Source: Platycnemis pennipes
Taxonomy: Eukaryota > Arthropoda > Insecta > Odonata > Platycnemididae
DNA length: 64,000 nucleotides
Assembly (NCBI GenBank): GCA_933228895.1
Contig: OW121848.1
Span: forward strand, 137,782,615 to 137,846,614
Direction of reading: 5' to 3'
In this document: positions 13,401 to 28,400 of the stretch, one piece after another
Layout of the letters: the number at the start of each line of letters is the position of its first letter
Position numbering within the stretch: the stretch's first letter is position 1
Notes under the pieces: generated by a model
What the model saw: only the letters and a program-made list of their open reading frames with translations
The model's database searches: none
Told to the model about the DNA's origin: nothing
Program-made: the position numbers and the translations under genes

Positions 13401-16400
13401 CTGCAACAAGTTATCCAATTGCGCTGTCTACTGCGTCGCGGTGAGTCACCGGAATTACTGCTCGGCATTGACGCGTGCCGAGTGAGTGAGCTTATATTTC
13501 CGCTCTTCCGCAGCTGTGTTCAGCACATTATTGATTCAGAATATCTAATTCTTCAGGAGAGAAAGCGCATCATTCAAGATATTTCCGAGAATTTCAGGAT
13601 TGATAAATGTGAATCGAAGAGAGAGGCGGTGATTAATTTAACGGCAAATTCCGGCGGAGACATCACTACAGTGCACGATATTACGCGAATGCGATATGCG
13701 CGAGACAAAACAAGCCAATTGACCTTTGAATCGTAATGAGATAGAGTGAATGAACATCATCAGGGTTAAACAATGAAAGCTTAAACTTTAATCAATTATG
13801 ACTCTTTACATGTGATTTTTTCGCTAATTTACGTAAAATCCGCGAAAAAGGCGAAATTTCGTTTTATTTTCCAATTGCGCGGTATTTCACATTATTTCGC
13901 AATATCGCATCTCGTGAATTTCACGGATCTCTATCAATAACCAATAGCAGAAATTCCACAGAGAAAAAATCATTCGCCTTGATCGGGATTTTTTCTTTGT
14001 GGAATTTCTGCTATTGCACATTTCAGCGGGTAACGCCGTTAAGGTTCTCGCAGCCAGTTCGTAATCCTTCAATTTAGTTCAATAGCAATTTAGTTTCATC
14101 TATAGATAAGTACCTCAATAAAATTGTATACCTATAAGATATGTTATGATACTCTTGATAAGCCTGCATGATGCAATGAGATAGAAATCCTTTAACCTTA
14201 CAGCACATTAAAATAACATATAGATACAGCATAAACCTCCGTAACAAAGGGAACATTAGAGGCTCAAGTCTAAAAGTCTATTGTACTATGGAGAAAGTTA
14301 CATCAGAGGATGACTGACTTCCAATTTCCTTATTCTCTCACAGATAATAAATGACAACACTCCTAAGCAGTATTATTTTACAATACAACAGAACTGTGGA
14401 TTATTAATACATATTGGGATGATTACCTTCATTGTTTACACATATTCCATGATTACAGAGTTGAGTTGAAATTTCACACTCATTGACATCACTTTCACAA
14501 TTTCGTCCTAAAATAAGAATAAGGGATCCATTAAAACATATATTACAATAAATCAGTGAATGAGAATGTTAGAATTGAATAAACTCCGCAAATTAAGACA
14601 AATTTAATTATACATTTGATAAAGTATGACAGGAAAAGTACAATTTACAAAAACTGGAAAATATATGAAACATATATATATTTGAGGAATGTAGGTTTTG
14701 ATTTTCTGGATTTCTCTGCTGCGTTATTCCAATATTCAGAAGATAACGTTTCATACCCATTGCAGGATATTTGGAGTCCTTCCATTGGAGGATTGGAATA
14801 ATGCAGCAGAGAAACCCGGAAACTCAAAACCTACAATCATATCACTGCGAAAGCCTTCAGCAGATATTAAGAGGAATGTTAGATACATCAAATATCTCCA
14901 AGGCAAATGAACTAGAAACATTATGGCGATTTCCACTTAATAGTAATAGTGAAATTCATTTTTCTCATATTGCGTTAATGCCACTCGATTACATAAATCA
15001 TCAACAAAAGTATAGAATAGCATTATAAGCATCAAAATGAGTTCATGGAATACTCTTTACCACTATAGAAAGGGACAATATTCTCAGACGGTAATGAATT
15101 TACCTGTATATCCAGGTGGACAGATGCAAGTGTAGTTTGCAAGGCCATCACGACATGTTCCATTGTTTTGGCATGGCCCTTTTGCACAGTGGTCAACGTC
15201 AACTAAGCAGTTATCCCCAGTAAAACCTTCAGGGCATCGGCATTCATAACCACCAACACCATCAACACAAACTTTATCTGATGGGCAAGTAGCCTGAAGG
15301 CAATCATTTACATTATTTTCACAATGAAGACCTTCAAAACCTGGAAATATATGGCAGTATTAATAGAAAATGGCCTATATCAATCACAGCAAGAATGAGG
15401 AAGGCAAAAAGTATTTTTTATATTGTTCAAAATTCATCCACTTTATGATCATAATAAATATGCAGAAGCAGATTAATGTGTCATTGCAGCTTACCTGGAG
15501 CGCATTCACAGTAGTATTCTCTCCTGGAGCGTTTTGTGACACATGTTGCGTTGTTCTGACATGGAGTGTAAGCAGCACATGGGTCATACTCACGCTCACA
15601 TCTCTCCCCCATGAATTCCCGGGTGCAGTTACATACATAGCCATCAATTCTATCTTCACATGTCCCACCATTCAAGCAAGGTGAAGATGCACATTCATCA
15701 ATGCTTACTTCACACATTTTACCTGATAAATCATATGAAGCAAACAGCAAGATAAGATACCAAACATTTTTCACTAATTTCAAGCTAACGTTATTTCATA
15801 ATACTTGTTATTCTTTTCATATCAGCATGTGAAGCTGTGAATATTTTATATCCTTTCATCTGAGTGAAATCAAATTTCAAAGTAGTAAATTACCTGATGA
15901 ATCTTTTTAAATTTACTATTATACCCTTTGAAAATTTTCCTTAGCACTTTAAGAAATATAATTGCATTCAAACCTACCTCCTAAAACCATTCACATTGTT
16001 TTTTGGCTTAGGACAAGTTCAAATTATCATTAGATTAAGAACCTCAGAATTTGACAAATATTGCAAAATGGTTGCACATGAATTCATTGATGACAGAAAA
16101 AGAGAGTATTTTAGGTATATACTACCATTTTTTTAGTAGATCATTAGAACTAGGGAGTACACAAAAGCATTTTGCATGTGGTATGCTTGTTTGATTTTTT
16201 TTCTAACAGTAAATTACAAAAAAATGATCAATTTATTCAAGACACATGCAACATTACATGATCCATTAGATGTTACAAGTAAGTATCAAAGTAAATTTTG
16301 TAGGTTCATTTCACAATAGGAAAAATGTATTAGACAAAAAATAACAAATCACCAACATATAACACAAAAAAATCTTTGTCAATAATCCATGACAGCCCTT

Positions 16401-19400
16401 CACCAGAGTCATCCAAAACAATGAAGCAAACTAATTACATGCAATAAAAAATTATAAAGTAATAAAATTGTAAACAGAGGACAGCCACGAGGCTCAAACA
16501 TAAGGAAATGAAACAATTTCTCTTCAACATTAAAGAGGAAGAACACATGTCCCTTCTTAAAGAAGAAAAGACAAACAGAGTTGTATTACATTCACTCTCA
16601 TTCAGACAGTCCATTCAATCTACTTTGTTTCACATATGAAAAGCCTTTCACCAATGCAGTAACTATGAGTAACTATGGCTAGACACATCGTTTTCCCATC
16701 TACTATAGCATCTAAATTTAAAGAATCACATAAAATCTGCTGCAGGATATTATTGCAAGAGTAATTCCCTTTCTGGAAATAAATACAAACAATGCCATCA
16801 CATCAAAATTTTTGTATGAAGGTGTTGGTACCACCATATTAACAATGGTTCACATGGTATGATAACATATAAAGAAAAATACATATTGACACATGCATAT
16901 TACATGACTTTGATTATATGGCAAAAGACCACTGGTTAACCTTACACCAGGATATGAGCCTATGTTTCACTTATTGCTGGCAATGAAAGAGTACGTTTTT
17001 TTCCAAAAATGCTGCAATGCTCCACTTAACACTTTTTCAAGTACCAAGATTTAAAGGGATCAAATTAAAAATAAGTAAACTCACAAAATCTACTAGATTT
17101 ATATTTTAGCAAAAAAATATAAAAATAATAATGTTTAAAAATTACTATCCATTTAAACAAAAGCAATAAATTCGGAGTTAGTGCTTAATTCCTAAACCAC
17201 ACCTTGTTAGGAATTATTCACAAGCAGCTTTATCAGAAATGTACAAAGAATTACAAGAGGCTCATAATTGGGATCCATGATTAATTACCATACCTGTAAA
17301 CCCTGGTAGGCAGGAACATGAAAAGGAGTTTATAGAATCTGTACACGAAGCACCGTTCCTGCATGGATCTGATTGGCATTCGTTCACATCAAGGTCACAG
17401 TTTGAGCCAATCCAACCTGGCTCACAAGTACAGTAGTATCCTCCAGTCTATCAACAATTATGCGAAAAATTTTTACCAGTTAAATATTGGGAATTGACAA
17501 TTTTACTCTTAAATAATGACTATCATAATATTGATTCCTAGGAACATATCTAATGGGAAGAAAATTCTTCATCATTGATGAAAATTCAATTTTTTGAACA
17601 GAGATGGGTTAGATTAGATGAGAGAAAAAGGCTAAGTGAACAGGAAACAGAATAATGAGAAATGAAAATACTATGTAATTTCATAATTAAAATTAGTTAA
17701 GCATTTATTTCTCTTGCATTTAGTTGCACCATGATATTGAACTTTACTGACAACTACCTTCAGAAAATTGACCCACTAAAGAATCTATTAGTGCAAATGT
17801 AATCTCATACATGTTGGAACTAGTACGAGCTAACATGTATGAACACGTATGCATGGAAATTGTAAGTTCCAGCATGGTAACAAATGTTTATTTCACATTT
17901 AATTTATTAAACTTAATTTTGAGTATACATATACTCATTGAAAACTGTGGCAATTCATCACTAAAATTTACTTCCAGGTGGAAACTTTTACAAACCACAG
18001 GAAAAATTGAAAACTTCCATGACCAGGGTTTTAATATTTTAGCATCATCTTCAGGTGATAACAAATACAAGACAGCTCCTTTTACTCTCGGAACAGAGAG
18101 TTAAAGTTAACAGTAAGTGAACTCCATGCTTAATAGCCATGGGCAACTAAATACATATTTTAAAAATAAATCGTGACATCAGTGTTGATCTCCTGAATGT
18201 CTATTCCCTGCCAATATTCTTGGCCATTGCTAAGTATCCAGTCCCCCAGTCCACAAAATCCATTCCTTCCCTTTCCAATTACCGTTTTGGAGTATAAAAG
18301 TAACAGTTGTGCATTTGTGAATCACCTGAAAAAGATGTTTTAGAATTGAAACCTGGGTCATGGAAGTTTTACTTTTTTCCTTGGTTTGTAGAAGTTTCCG
18401 TCTGAAAGTAAATTACAGTGAATTTTGGGTGCACCACTAAAATGTTAGCACCCTACAGATTCCTGTCAGTTCCTTTCGTTTAGTAGGTACCATGTGTTTT
18501 CATGAGTGCAATGGCGGTGTAAAGGATGGTAAGTAAGCCATGAGATGAAGGGTGAGAATCTTTGCATAGATTGATAGGAAAATGAGAATGAATCAGTAAT
18601 AATTTGGAAAAATAAAAAAGAACATGGGATATATAACAGACTGAGAGAAAGTTTAAGGATAAATAATAATTACTCAATAGAAACACATTAATTATCTGAA
18701 TGAAACCACTGATCTAACACATCTTGTTCTTTTGTCTTTAAAGCAAGCAAAGGAGGAAAGATTGAATGAAACATTTACAAAAGTTTAGTCTATTGAGTGT
18801 AGTGAGATATATTAAATAAGATTTCAAGAGAATAGACATTAAGATTAAGAATGCTTTCACAGTGAAATGTTAAATTTTATTTTCTTCCAGGGTATCTCCC
18901 ACATATGTAGGTCCATATTGCTCAGAAAGCAGTTTTGCTGGCATCCTCAGGTTTTGACTGGAAGACAATGACCATGCAACAGCAGTAAAACTATTGTCTT
19001 AGCAATATGGGCCAACATGGGAGGTACCCAAGAAGAAATTCTAATCAGACATGAAGGTTAAAGAATCACATATGAAAGAGAGGTGAGACCTGACATACCT
19101 TAGTCCTACAGAGAGAAACAACAGCAATCATAGAAATTTCATTTTAGTATTGACTCACAGTGCTGAATATTTTACTTTCAAATAAGTTCTGAGCTCCAAA
19201 TCCAATATAATAGATACGATGGTCATTATGAATCTTAGGATGACGGGCATGAAGATTTATTATGCAACTGTTAACACATGGCGGACCGGTCACGGATTTA
19301 CTCGTGTTTCACATGCACTCGGTTAAGGACGGTTCAGGAGAATATTCGTGTTTGCAACTGTATTACAGATGTAGTTTGGAATAAAATAAATTTGCATATC

Positions 19401-22400
19401 CCTTGATATTCTTAGTTTACCATGTGCCAGTTACTTTTTTTTCACAAATGCTGACTCATCAAGCCTAATATTTTATAGAGTTGATGAGATGTAAACTATT
19501 TAGCTCTGTGTACAAAACAGTTGGAGAAAACGCATGGCCACTGAGGAAATTTAACGAAAAAAAAGTGTCCGGTCTGCAATGTGCTAGGATCGAGAAAGTG
19601 ATGTGTGGGTGGTCTACGTGGAAGGATACTTTAAAAACTTATTCAACTATGTACATATAATATTTAAAAATTTGACTGTTAACTGAGTCAAAACCATTGT
19701 ATCCATCCTTTAAACGGCAAAGCAATCATTGAAAAAATAGTAAATCAACTTGATAATCACTATGTGGGACAATGACATACCAATTAACTATGGACATGAT
19801 TTCCATTCATGATTTTCACTTTGCATCAATGCATATCAAAATTTTTTTTACAAATTACCATCACTTTTTAGAGGAAGTAATACTTCTGTAAGACTTCATA
19901 TCTATCAAATGTATCCCCCATGTGAAATGCTTTATTCAGATGCTTAAAATGAATGTGCTGAGTGAATTATGCCATTTTATTTGCCATAGCACTGCAGATT
20001 GTAATGATTCAATCAGTCCCACCTTTGGTATCAGAAGTTTCAGAACAAGGTATGTTTTGCAAATATTAAGTTGGCAATATAACTCCCTAACCAATAGATT
20101 TGGATGCCGAGTACAGTGTGCTCTAACAATAGGTAAGCTCTATCTCATCGCCTATTAAGAAAATCATCCAAGTACAGACTCAGCATACTTTTGAACTGAA
20201 ATATTCACTTACAAGGATATGAAATACTTGAATCATAAAATATTCTTGCAAAGTAAAGTTCAAAATAGTGGTGCATAAATTTAAAATATAGTTTTATTTG
20301 CTAAACTGGATGAACTCTCAAAAGCATAGAATATAATGATGTATCGATGATTAAAATGATTTTTAATGAAAGTGTATGTAAAATATAATAATATACAAGC
20401 TGCTACTTAGAAGGCATGATATAAAGCATAAAAATAATGAATATATTTCCGTGGAAGCTTACATAATCTTTGCAGGATGTAAAATGAAGACATGGTTTGG
20501 ATTCACAACGAACAAGAGCCTCGCAAGTTCTTCCAGTGAAGTGCTCGGGACAGACACAAGTGTCTCCAAGACATGTGCCCCCATTTTCACAACCTCTCCC
20601 CAGTGAACCGCATCTTCCTGAGCCAGCATTCTGTTGATGCAGCAGTCCAACAGATGATGTCACAACACCATTTGCTGAACGACTGGCAGATGATGGACGT
20701 ATGTTTCCTAGTCCAGCTGACCTAATACCTGCTATCTTATGTCCACAGTCAGCTCCTGTTGTTTTGGTGTTTGTTAAAAATGGTTGTTGTGCAAGTGAAC
20801 ACACAGAATAGTTTACAGTTAAATGAACAATTACACAGAATGAAATTTAATAACTTCAAATATAGCATAAACTGAGTCTCACACACACACATATAGTACC
20901 TCTAACTTCCTTCAGTACTGAGTGTAATTTGAGATCAAATACTAAAATAATTTTGTTCTACAGAAAAAACATTTAAAGTGCCACAAAATTACACTCAAAA
21001 ATGCAATTCTATTAGTGAAAAGGTACTACGACAAATAGGTTTGAGGGGGCATGATTGCCATAACTAGAGAGCACAAAAAATTAGTTCATATTCTAAGTTT
21101 GAAGAAAGAATTTAAGAGACTTTTGGGGATATTTAGAGACAGAAATCTGATTTGTCAAAAACTTGTCAAAAAACAACAAGAAATTTTCCTCATCATTTTC
21201 AAGTAAACATTTCATCAATTTAATTTTTCTTAATATTTAAGATGAAATGTACCATTGGGTACTTTTTGATTTTGAGTATAACAGGAGAAATGGATGTCCC
21301 ATCGGAATATCCATTCAAATATTTATGTATCATCAAGGGAAAACATGAGGAACAGCCCATTCTCAGCCATTAGAGCTGATTTTTATCATAATACTCTGTT
21401 TCAGATTAATGTCAATAAAAATGGGACAAGTATTCAAATATTGATGACAATCATAAGCCATTTCCCACAATTAGACCTAAGAACCAAAAAGTAAATCTTT
21501 TACATCTTACCAGGGTATGAAAGTTTCCATGGACTTGAAGAACTGAGAGGAATCATGTCTGGCAAGAAGGAGCTCAAAAGAAAGCAGCTGTTTCAGGACA
21601 TTGAGATGAACTGCCACCAATTCTAGCAAGCATTACTAAAGGTAATCTCCAGTCAATACTCTATCACAATTCAGTTATCCCTTTGCCATATTTCTTGGAT
21701 AAAATGACCTAATTGAATCACACAGCCTGTGGAAAATATTACGGGATTTTATTTTTTAGAACTGTAAAATCCCAAAGGAAGAGACAACCAAAAAGGCAGA
21801 ATGTGATTCTGAAAGGAGCTTATTCTTTGATAACATCCTTTGTGTCAATTCATTTATTTAAGGTTAATTGACAGCAAAGTCATGCATTATACGACATATG
21901 CTCAGAAGAGGGACTTCATGCATCTCTTTTCCATGTATGATGAGGAGTAAAGAAGTTTTATAACTCAAGTGGTAGCCAAATAAAACAGTAAATCAAATAG
22001 GCATTTCCTTTATCAGGAAACACCTTTAGAGGTAATGCTATTTCCAGAATATCCTGATGGTGTATCCTATAAGGTTGTGAGAAATTATGCATCTAAAATT
22101 GGAGGAATGGAGGAGAGCTCAGCGTGATGAGATTGAAGAGCCCATAAGCTTGACATAGGATAAATAGAGAAGAGGGGAATACAGCAAGAAATAGAAAACT
22201 ACTGGGTAAAACTATTTTCCTGACTAATCCTATAGGTAGAGGTAATCCTGGTATCCTGACAGTCTTGAAGATGGCTCACTCTCAATTCAAATGCAGCTTA
22301 AAGCCACATTAAAAGATGCTTAGGAAGAGACCCACAGGGGTATATGAAGATAAGCTTCACTTTAGTAGATGGAGAAGAACAGTATACGACTACCATCAAC

Positions 22401-25400
22401 ATGTATCAGGATTTTACAAGTGAATTATTGACTGCAGATCTTCTACTTAGTGAGATCTCTTATGGTATCCTTCTTAGAATTTCAAGATTTTTTGTGCTCT
22501 CTAATTATAACTTTACTATGCTTGTCTCCAAAGAAGGACGATCACAAAACAACAATACAGCACACAATGCAAGGAGAGGACATATTCACACAGAAATAAG
22601 AAGAGTATTTAAGGCATGCACAATAAAATTTCACTCACAAGCTCCAAAGATGAGATCAAGTGACATATAATTTACAACCTATAGTAGACAGGTTAGATTA
22701 TAAATACAGTATAATGACTACAAATGTGCAGAACTTAACTAAAAGTGAGCAAACAAAGCTTGACAATGCTGGCTGTGAAATATGCTATTTACCTGTAAAT
22801 CCAGGAGGGCAAGCACAAATTTGGGCTCCATCAGAGTCTGATGGTAATCCAGGATAAGTATAGCACGTTCCACCATTGAGACATGGAGTCGTCGAGCAAG
22901 GAACTCCTTCCGTGCAATTTGGAGGAACACCTAAAATTATAAATCACAAAATATGTAGTGCCATCAACAAAATGGTCAACTATTCTCTAAGTAATAAAAT
23001 ACTTTGATTCTACTTGTTCTCAAACATGCATACATTGCTAAAAAAATGACAAAACATAGATGAGTAGAAAGTACTTCCGAATTCATGAGCACTTCAAAAA
23101 ACAAAATGCTAATATATGATGATGTTCACAAATGCTTTTAAGTGATCTTATTTGTTGGCCACAAGTTTGACATGGACCAAAACCAAAAATCTTACGTTCA
23201 TTGAGGAAAATATAGCTTTACCAGGTAGCTCATCCCCATTTATAATCAACCACTGTTACTCCTATTTTGACTAGGTAGTGACCTCTGAAACCAAGCTCAT
23301 AATTTACTGATATATTTCAAACTCAGACTAACTACCACTTCCATAGTCTTGCCAATTCTCTGAAGGAACAAAATGTTCCACTCTCCTCTTCCCCTGTTTA
23401 TTCTCCCTTTCCCCTCCAATATCGAAGTGTGAAATACTCAATGATTTGTTATATGCCTCCCGTTCACCCCTTCTAGACCTCTCACTGTTCAGGGACACCG
23501 ACCCACCATAACAACCCATTGTGTCACTCAACGCTAAACCTTTCCCTCAACCTACCACCCCCACTCTCCCTGTCCCTTTCACTTTCCTTACCCCCGCCCT
23601 CCTTCCCCGCCCCTTTGACCCTTCTTACCCCCACCATCCTTCCTAGCAAACCTAAACCCGCCCCTCTTCACTGTTTGTATATATACTTGGTGGAAAAACT
23701 GTTTCTTTGTTATTCACCTGATGATGACTTAACCGTCGAAACCTGGGTAGTGGAAAGTAATAAAATTTGTGGAAAAATCAAGTTTATTCATTCTTATTAT
23801 AATGAATCGTTTCCACCATGTCCTGGCCGATAACAACATCTATTCAGTCCTTTCTATTTTGAGAGAATTTCATATCTAAAATTGAAGAGGATAGTACAAC
23901 ACAACATCATATTTAAATAAATAGATAGTACTCATATAAAACTTATATAGAAAAATGCCATTCTATGATCACAATTTGAAGACCTTATAGCACATTATAA
24001 GTACACCAAACCTTGCAAACTCGCTAAAGCAATGGTACCCACAACTCTTCAAAATGTTACAATAGTTTTACTGCTACCTTTGACCTATATGAGGTAAATT
24101 ACCTAGCTCTTTTACTTCATAGGATGCCAGTCAATAACAGTGTAACACCAATTTAACACTACACACAACCAAAACTGATTGCACTTACTGCTTCATGGCA
24201 GTAAAAATTATAGAGACATTATGAAGCATACTTTACCTAAGTAACCAGGCATACAGACACACTGGTATGATCCCACACCATCTAAACACATACTGTTGGG
24301 ATAAGGGCAGGGAGGAGACTGTCCACGTGGGACTTCACATTCATCAATTTCTGTTTCACATGTTAACCCCCTATATCCAGGTGCGCAGCGACACTCAAAA
24401 CCTCCAACCAAGTTCAAGCAAATTCCAGCATTCTGACATGGATGTGAGCTGCATTCTTCAAGAACCTGTCAAAGAAACAATTTACAATGCTTATATGAGC
24501 ATGGTTTCCTTCATAAAACAAATATGAATTGGTAAGAACAAAGACAGAAAAGAGCCTTGGTTCCTGTTTAGGAGACTGGTTGCACAGTCAATGGTCACAG
24601 ACCAAGGAGAGATCATGAATATTGGAAGTATTGCAGCTTTGACAGCAATAACTCTGAGGGTGGTAAGTGAGTCAATACTAGGTGTTCAATCATGTATGAA
24701 AAGGTGACATATATGATAGTGACAATACTGAAGTGTATGCATTGGGAATGAATATAAAGGAACATGCTCTATGGTTTACGTATATCTATTACTCGATTAT
24801 AGGATCTTTGCTAAGAAGAAGGAAATCCATATATCTACACAGTAATCCAAGGAAATGGACAATAACTCAATGAAAATAACTCCTAATAAAAATTAACTGT
24901 TCATTAACAATACCTAATTGAAAAAACTTATGTCTAATTTCTGATCACATTCTCCGAGCGGCAGAGTTACCTCTCCCTACCAAGAACAATTAGCCAGAAT
25001 AAATTAGAGATAACTGCAGTAACACAGAAGGAGAGTGGCATCAGCATTAGGATGAAGATAAGTATAAAGAAACTTAATAAGTGAATAAGCTGGCTACAGT
25101 ATCATGTTTTTGAAAAATGGTAGGGTACATGAAATGTTCCAAATCTGCATAGTTAGTGAAAGGTAGAGATGGTTCCTTCACCTCTCTAACACAAGAAATT
25201 AACAAATTTTACAGATGACATTTCTTTGCAATTAAAATTACATGAAATAATTTGTACTTAAGGCCAAGTATTCTTGGCACTACTAGTGAAATACGTAATA
25301 ATCATTTAATATAGATCATGAAATGACATACAAATTTAGCATATTATCATTACGATGTTGGTTTTAGCAAAATATGATTTTCAAGATTGTAGAGATACCA

Positions 25401-28400
25401 ATAAACATATTCCCATTATCTATTTGTGCATGCAAAACAGTTTTAAACAAAAGAACAAAAGTAGCCAAGTTACATAAATATTTTACAGGATATTATTCAT
25501 CATAATTTGTATTGCTTACTCATGATATTCATTTTTGAATGCAATTTTAAAAGAAAATTTATCTCACTTGTTCACAGTTTTGGCCACCATATCCAGGGTT
25601 GCACTGGCATGAGTAGCTGCCGTAGTTATCAAAACATATTCCTCTGTTTTGACAAGGATTTTCATCACATTCATTTATGTTGACCTCACAGTTTATTCCT
25701 TGATAACTGGAAATGTAAACACAGAAATCATATTAGAGTAAACGTTCACATATCACAAATTTTTAAAAAATACCACCTAAATAACTGAACTGTGACATCA
25801 GCCAATTAACTGAGTTCGAACTTTTAAACCATTAAAGAAAGAGTATTGAGCCCACAAGCAGCAAAGATGAGATGGTGGTATGAATGCCCTTGGAACACAG
25901 CGCTACACAGAGCACTATGCATGGAGCTGATGGAAATTCCATTTTTCATAGATTTTTTTTCAGAAATGAAATTAATGAGCAATTCTTATCGATTATAGTC
26001 CAAGAGAAAATATTTAAACAAATATTCTACGGAGTTTGCCCAATAAAATCCCCAAAGCAAAGCTTCAGGTATTTATTTAATTCACTTAGTTGGTCACCTT
26101 GTAAATTTTCTACCATTGTATGTACATGCCAGCAAAATCAAAATATGTTATGGGTAATGCAGAAAGCTAAGTACAATAACTACTTTCAGTTTCCCTTGAT
26201 TAAAAGACTTTTTGATTGATTTATGAAATATTTTATGATGTTTTAATAATTAAAAATGTTACTAAACAAATATTAATAACAACCCAGATAACACAGGCAT
26301 TTTCGTATCTGGATACGAAAGGCTACAATCAGGATAAGATAAGTCACATATTTGTCGTTTGTAAAAGGCATTTCTGGAATATTTTGCACCAATTGAAGAA
26401 CAAATGAGCTTGTACCCGAAGAAGATGGATGCAAATCATGAATATGTCTATGAATTATACTTGTGTGCATTATTTTTTTCTTAAAATGGAAAATAAATAC
26501 ACAAGATACAAGTATCTCCTTCGTATCTGGTTCTGGGAACTATTTTTTGTCTAACTCGTCAGTACTACGGACAGCTGATGCAGAGGTCAGCTTTTTAAAG
26601 AGCCTCAAATAAAAAATTAATCACATTTTAATAACTAACTTTCAAGCCCTTAATTTTTTGTTCAAGCCCTTAATAATTTGTGATAGGATATTGGCTATCT
26701 GCATGTACTGATAAAAGTTCTTTAAGCTCATGCATTTATCATTTAAAGGCACAATAATATTGATTAAAAGCCATTATGCACCAATTATGTCATAATGAAT
26801 ACCTAACATATTCAGCCGCGTGAGGAGTGCCCCCCTAGCTTTGAGTGACCTGGCAAAATATTCCAACTTCTTTTCAGCACCTAAGTTGATTTTTAACATA
26901 CTCAACTATCATATAATGGAATACCTTGTTAGTCATACTCAACTGAAAGTCGGTGATGAAATACTTTTCAGCATCTTTTCATTCACAGTTCATACTTTAG
27001 AGAAATGATAAAAAGGAGAAAAAAGTGAAATTACTAAATTACCAAGGCTGGTATGAAAAATTGAGGAACAACATCTTGAGATTCACAGAGTTGCCTTCAA
27101 TTGTCTAAAGCAATGGTTCAAGAACTTTTTTTTTCATTTGTGTAAACCTTGACAGTCCATTTCCTTACTTGGTACCCCATTATGGTACGATCCTCGTACA
27201 TATATACATGCTGTTCATCTACAGTTGACTCTTTTGTACGGCCACAAACAATAACATTTACTCATTAATAAAATCATTCTCACTGTTTGCCCAAATCTGG
27301 AAGTAAGTAAATCAGACAAACAAAGGTGCTCTCTTAACTTATGCTATTATTAAATTTTCTACACACATGCCTTAGGGGTTGGGAACAGCTAGAGATGGGC
27401 AACTTAGCAAATTGTGTGTTGCTGCCAACTTCGTTTTAATTTTTTTAATGAGTTATAATAGATAAACATCGTGATATGTTTGATATAAGCATCGGCATTT
27501 ATATCTCAATGCTATTTGAATTCGTTTTGAGTCCTCTGATAAGTATTTGCAGCTCAAAACTTATAATTACCGGAAAATCACGGTAATTTTCGAAAATTAC
27601 CGTAATTTACCTCAATTGAAAATTATGGTAATTTACCCATCTCTAGGAACAGCTGATCTAAAGTGAAGCACAAATCTAATGTTCTATATAAAAACTTACC
27701 CAGTTCGAGCACACTGACATGTGTAGGAATTAGCTCCATCTATACATATTCCACCATGCTGACATGGTGATGATGCACACTCATCAATGTTGATGGAACA
27801 GTCTAAGCCAGTAAAACCTTAAGAAAATAATTTTTTTAGATTAATATAGATATATATGAATTGAGAAATAGATATAATTTGATAAATATTTTCAGTAAAA
27901 TACCAATACATTTTATACTGCAAAAGCACTAACAAGAATAGAACAATTTCTCAAAAAGCAGCGCCAACATAAACCAAGAATGGCCAAAGATTCAGTCATA
28001 CTTTCTCCTAATTGGCATCAAGATTACACCAAAATGTCTTATAAATGAAAGGAATAAACATAAAAAGGAAAAGGCTATATAGGAAGAATGACAAAAGAGT
28101 TAAAACTTCTAAACTTCTTTTTCTGATTGTATTACTTAATTCACATCAGGGATTTATACGTACATACAATATGAAGAAAAAAAACTTACCAGGAGGACAA
28201 AGGCATTCATATTGATTGCCATTCTGAGATACGTGGCATGTTCCATTGTTGTGACAAGGGTTGTTATCGCAGAGATGAGGGCTCACTTCTGTTTCACAGT
28301 GTTGGCCTAAAAAGAATTAATCATTAGCATCAGCATACTAAAAAAAGGAATTATAGGGAGAATGAAAATTATACATCCAGTAACTCAGACTTTCACTCTC

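Noticed and set aside
13419..13736. 105-codon plus-strand gene
   Set aside because: No family recognised, no neighbouring exons, and it lies inside an apparent inserted block within a crumbs intron.
14616..15028. Several overlapping open frames on both strands
   Set aside because: They are produced by the palindromic foldback at 14690-14840.
23713..23752. Confident hammerhead ribozyme call
   Set aside because: The closing base pair next to the core is mismatched, stem II is only 3 bp, and I could not draw stems I and III convincingly.
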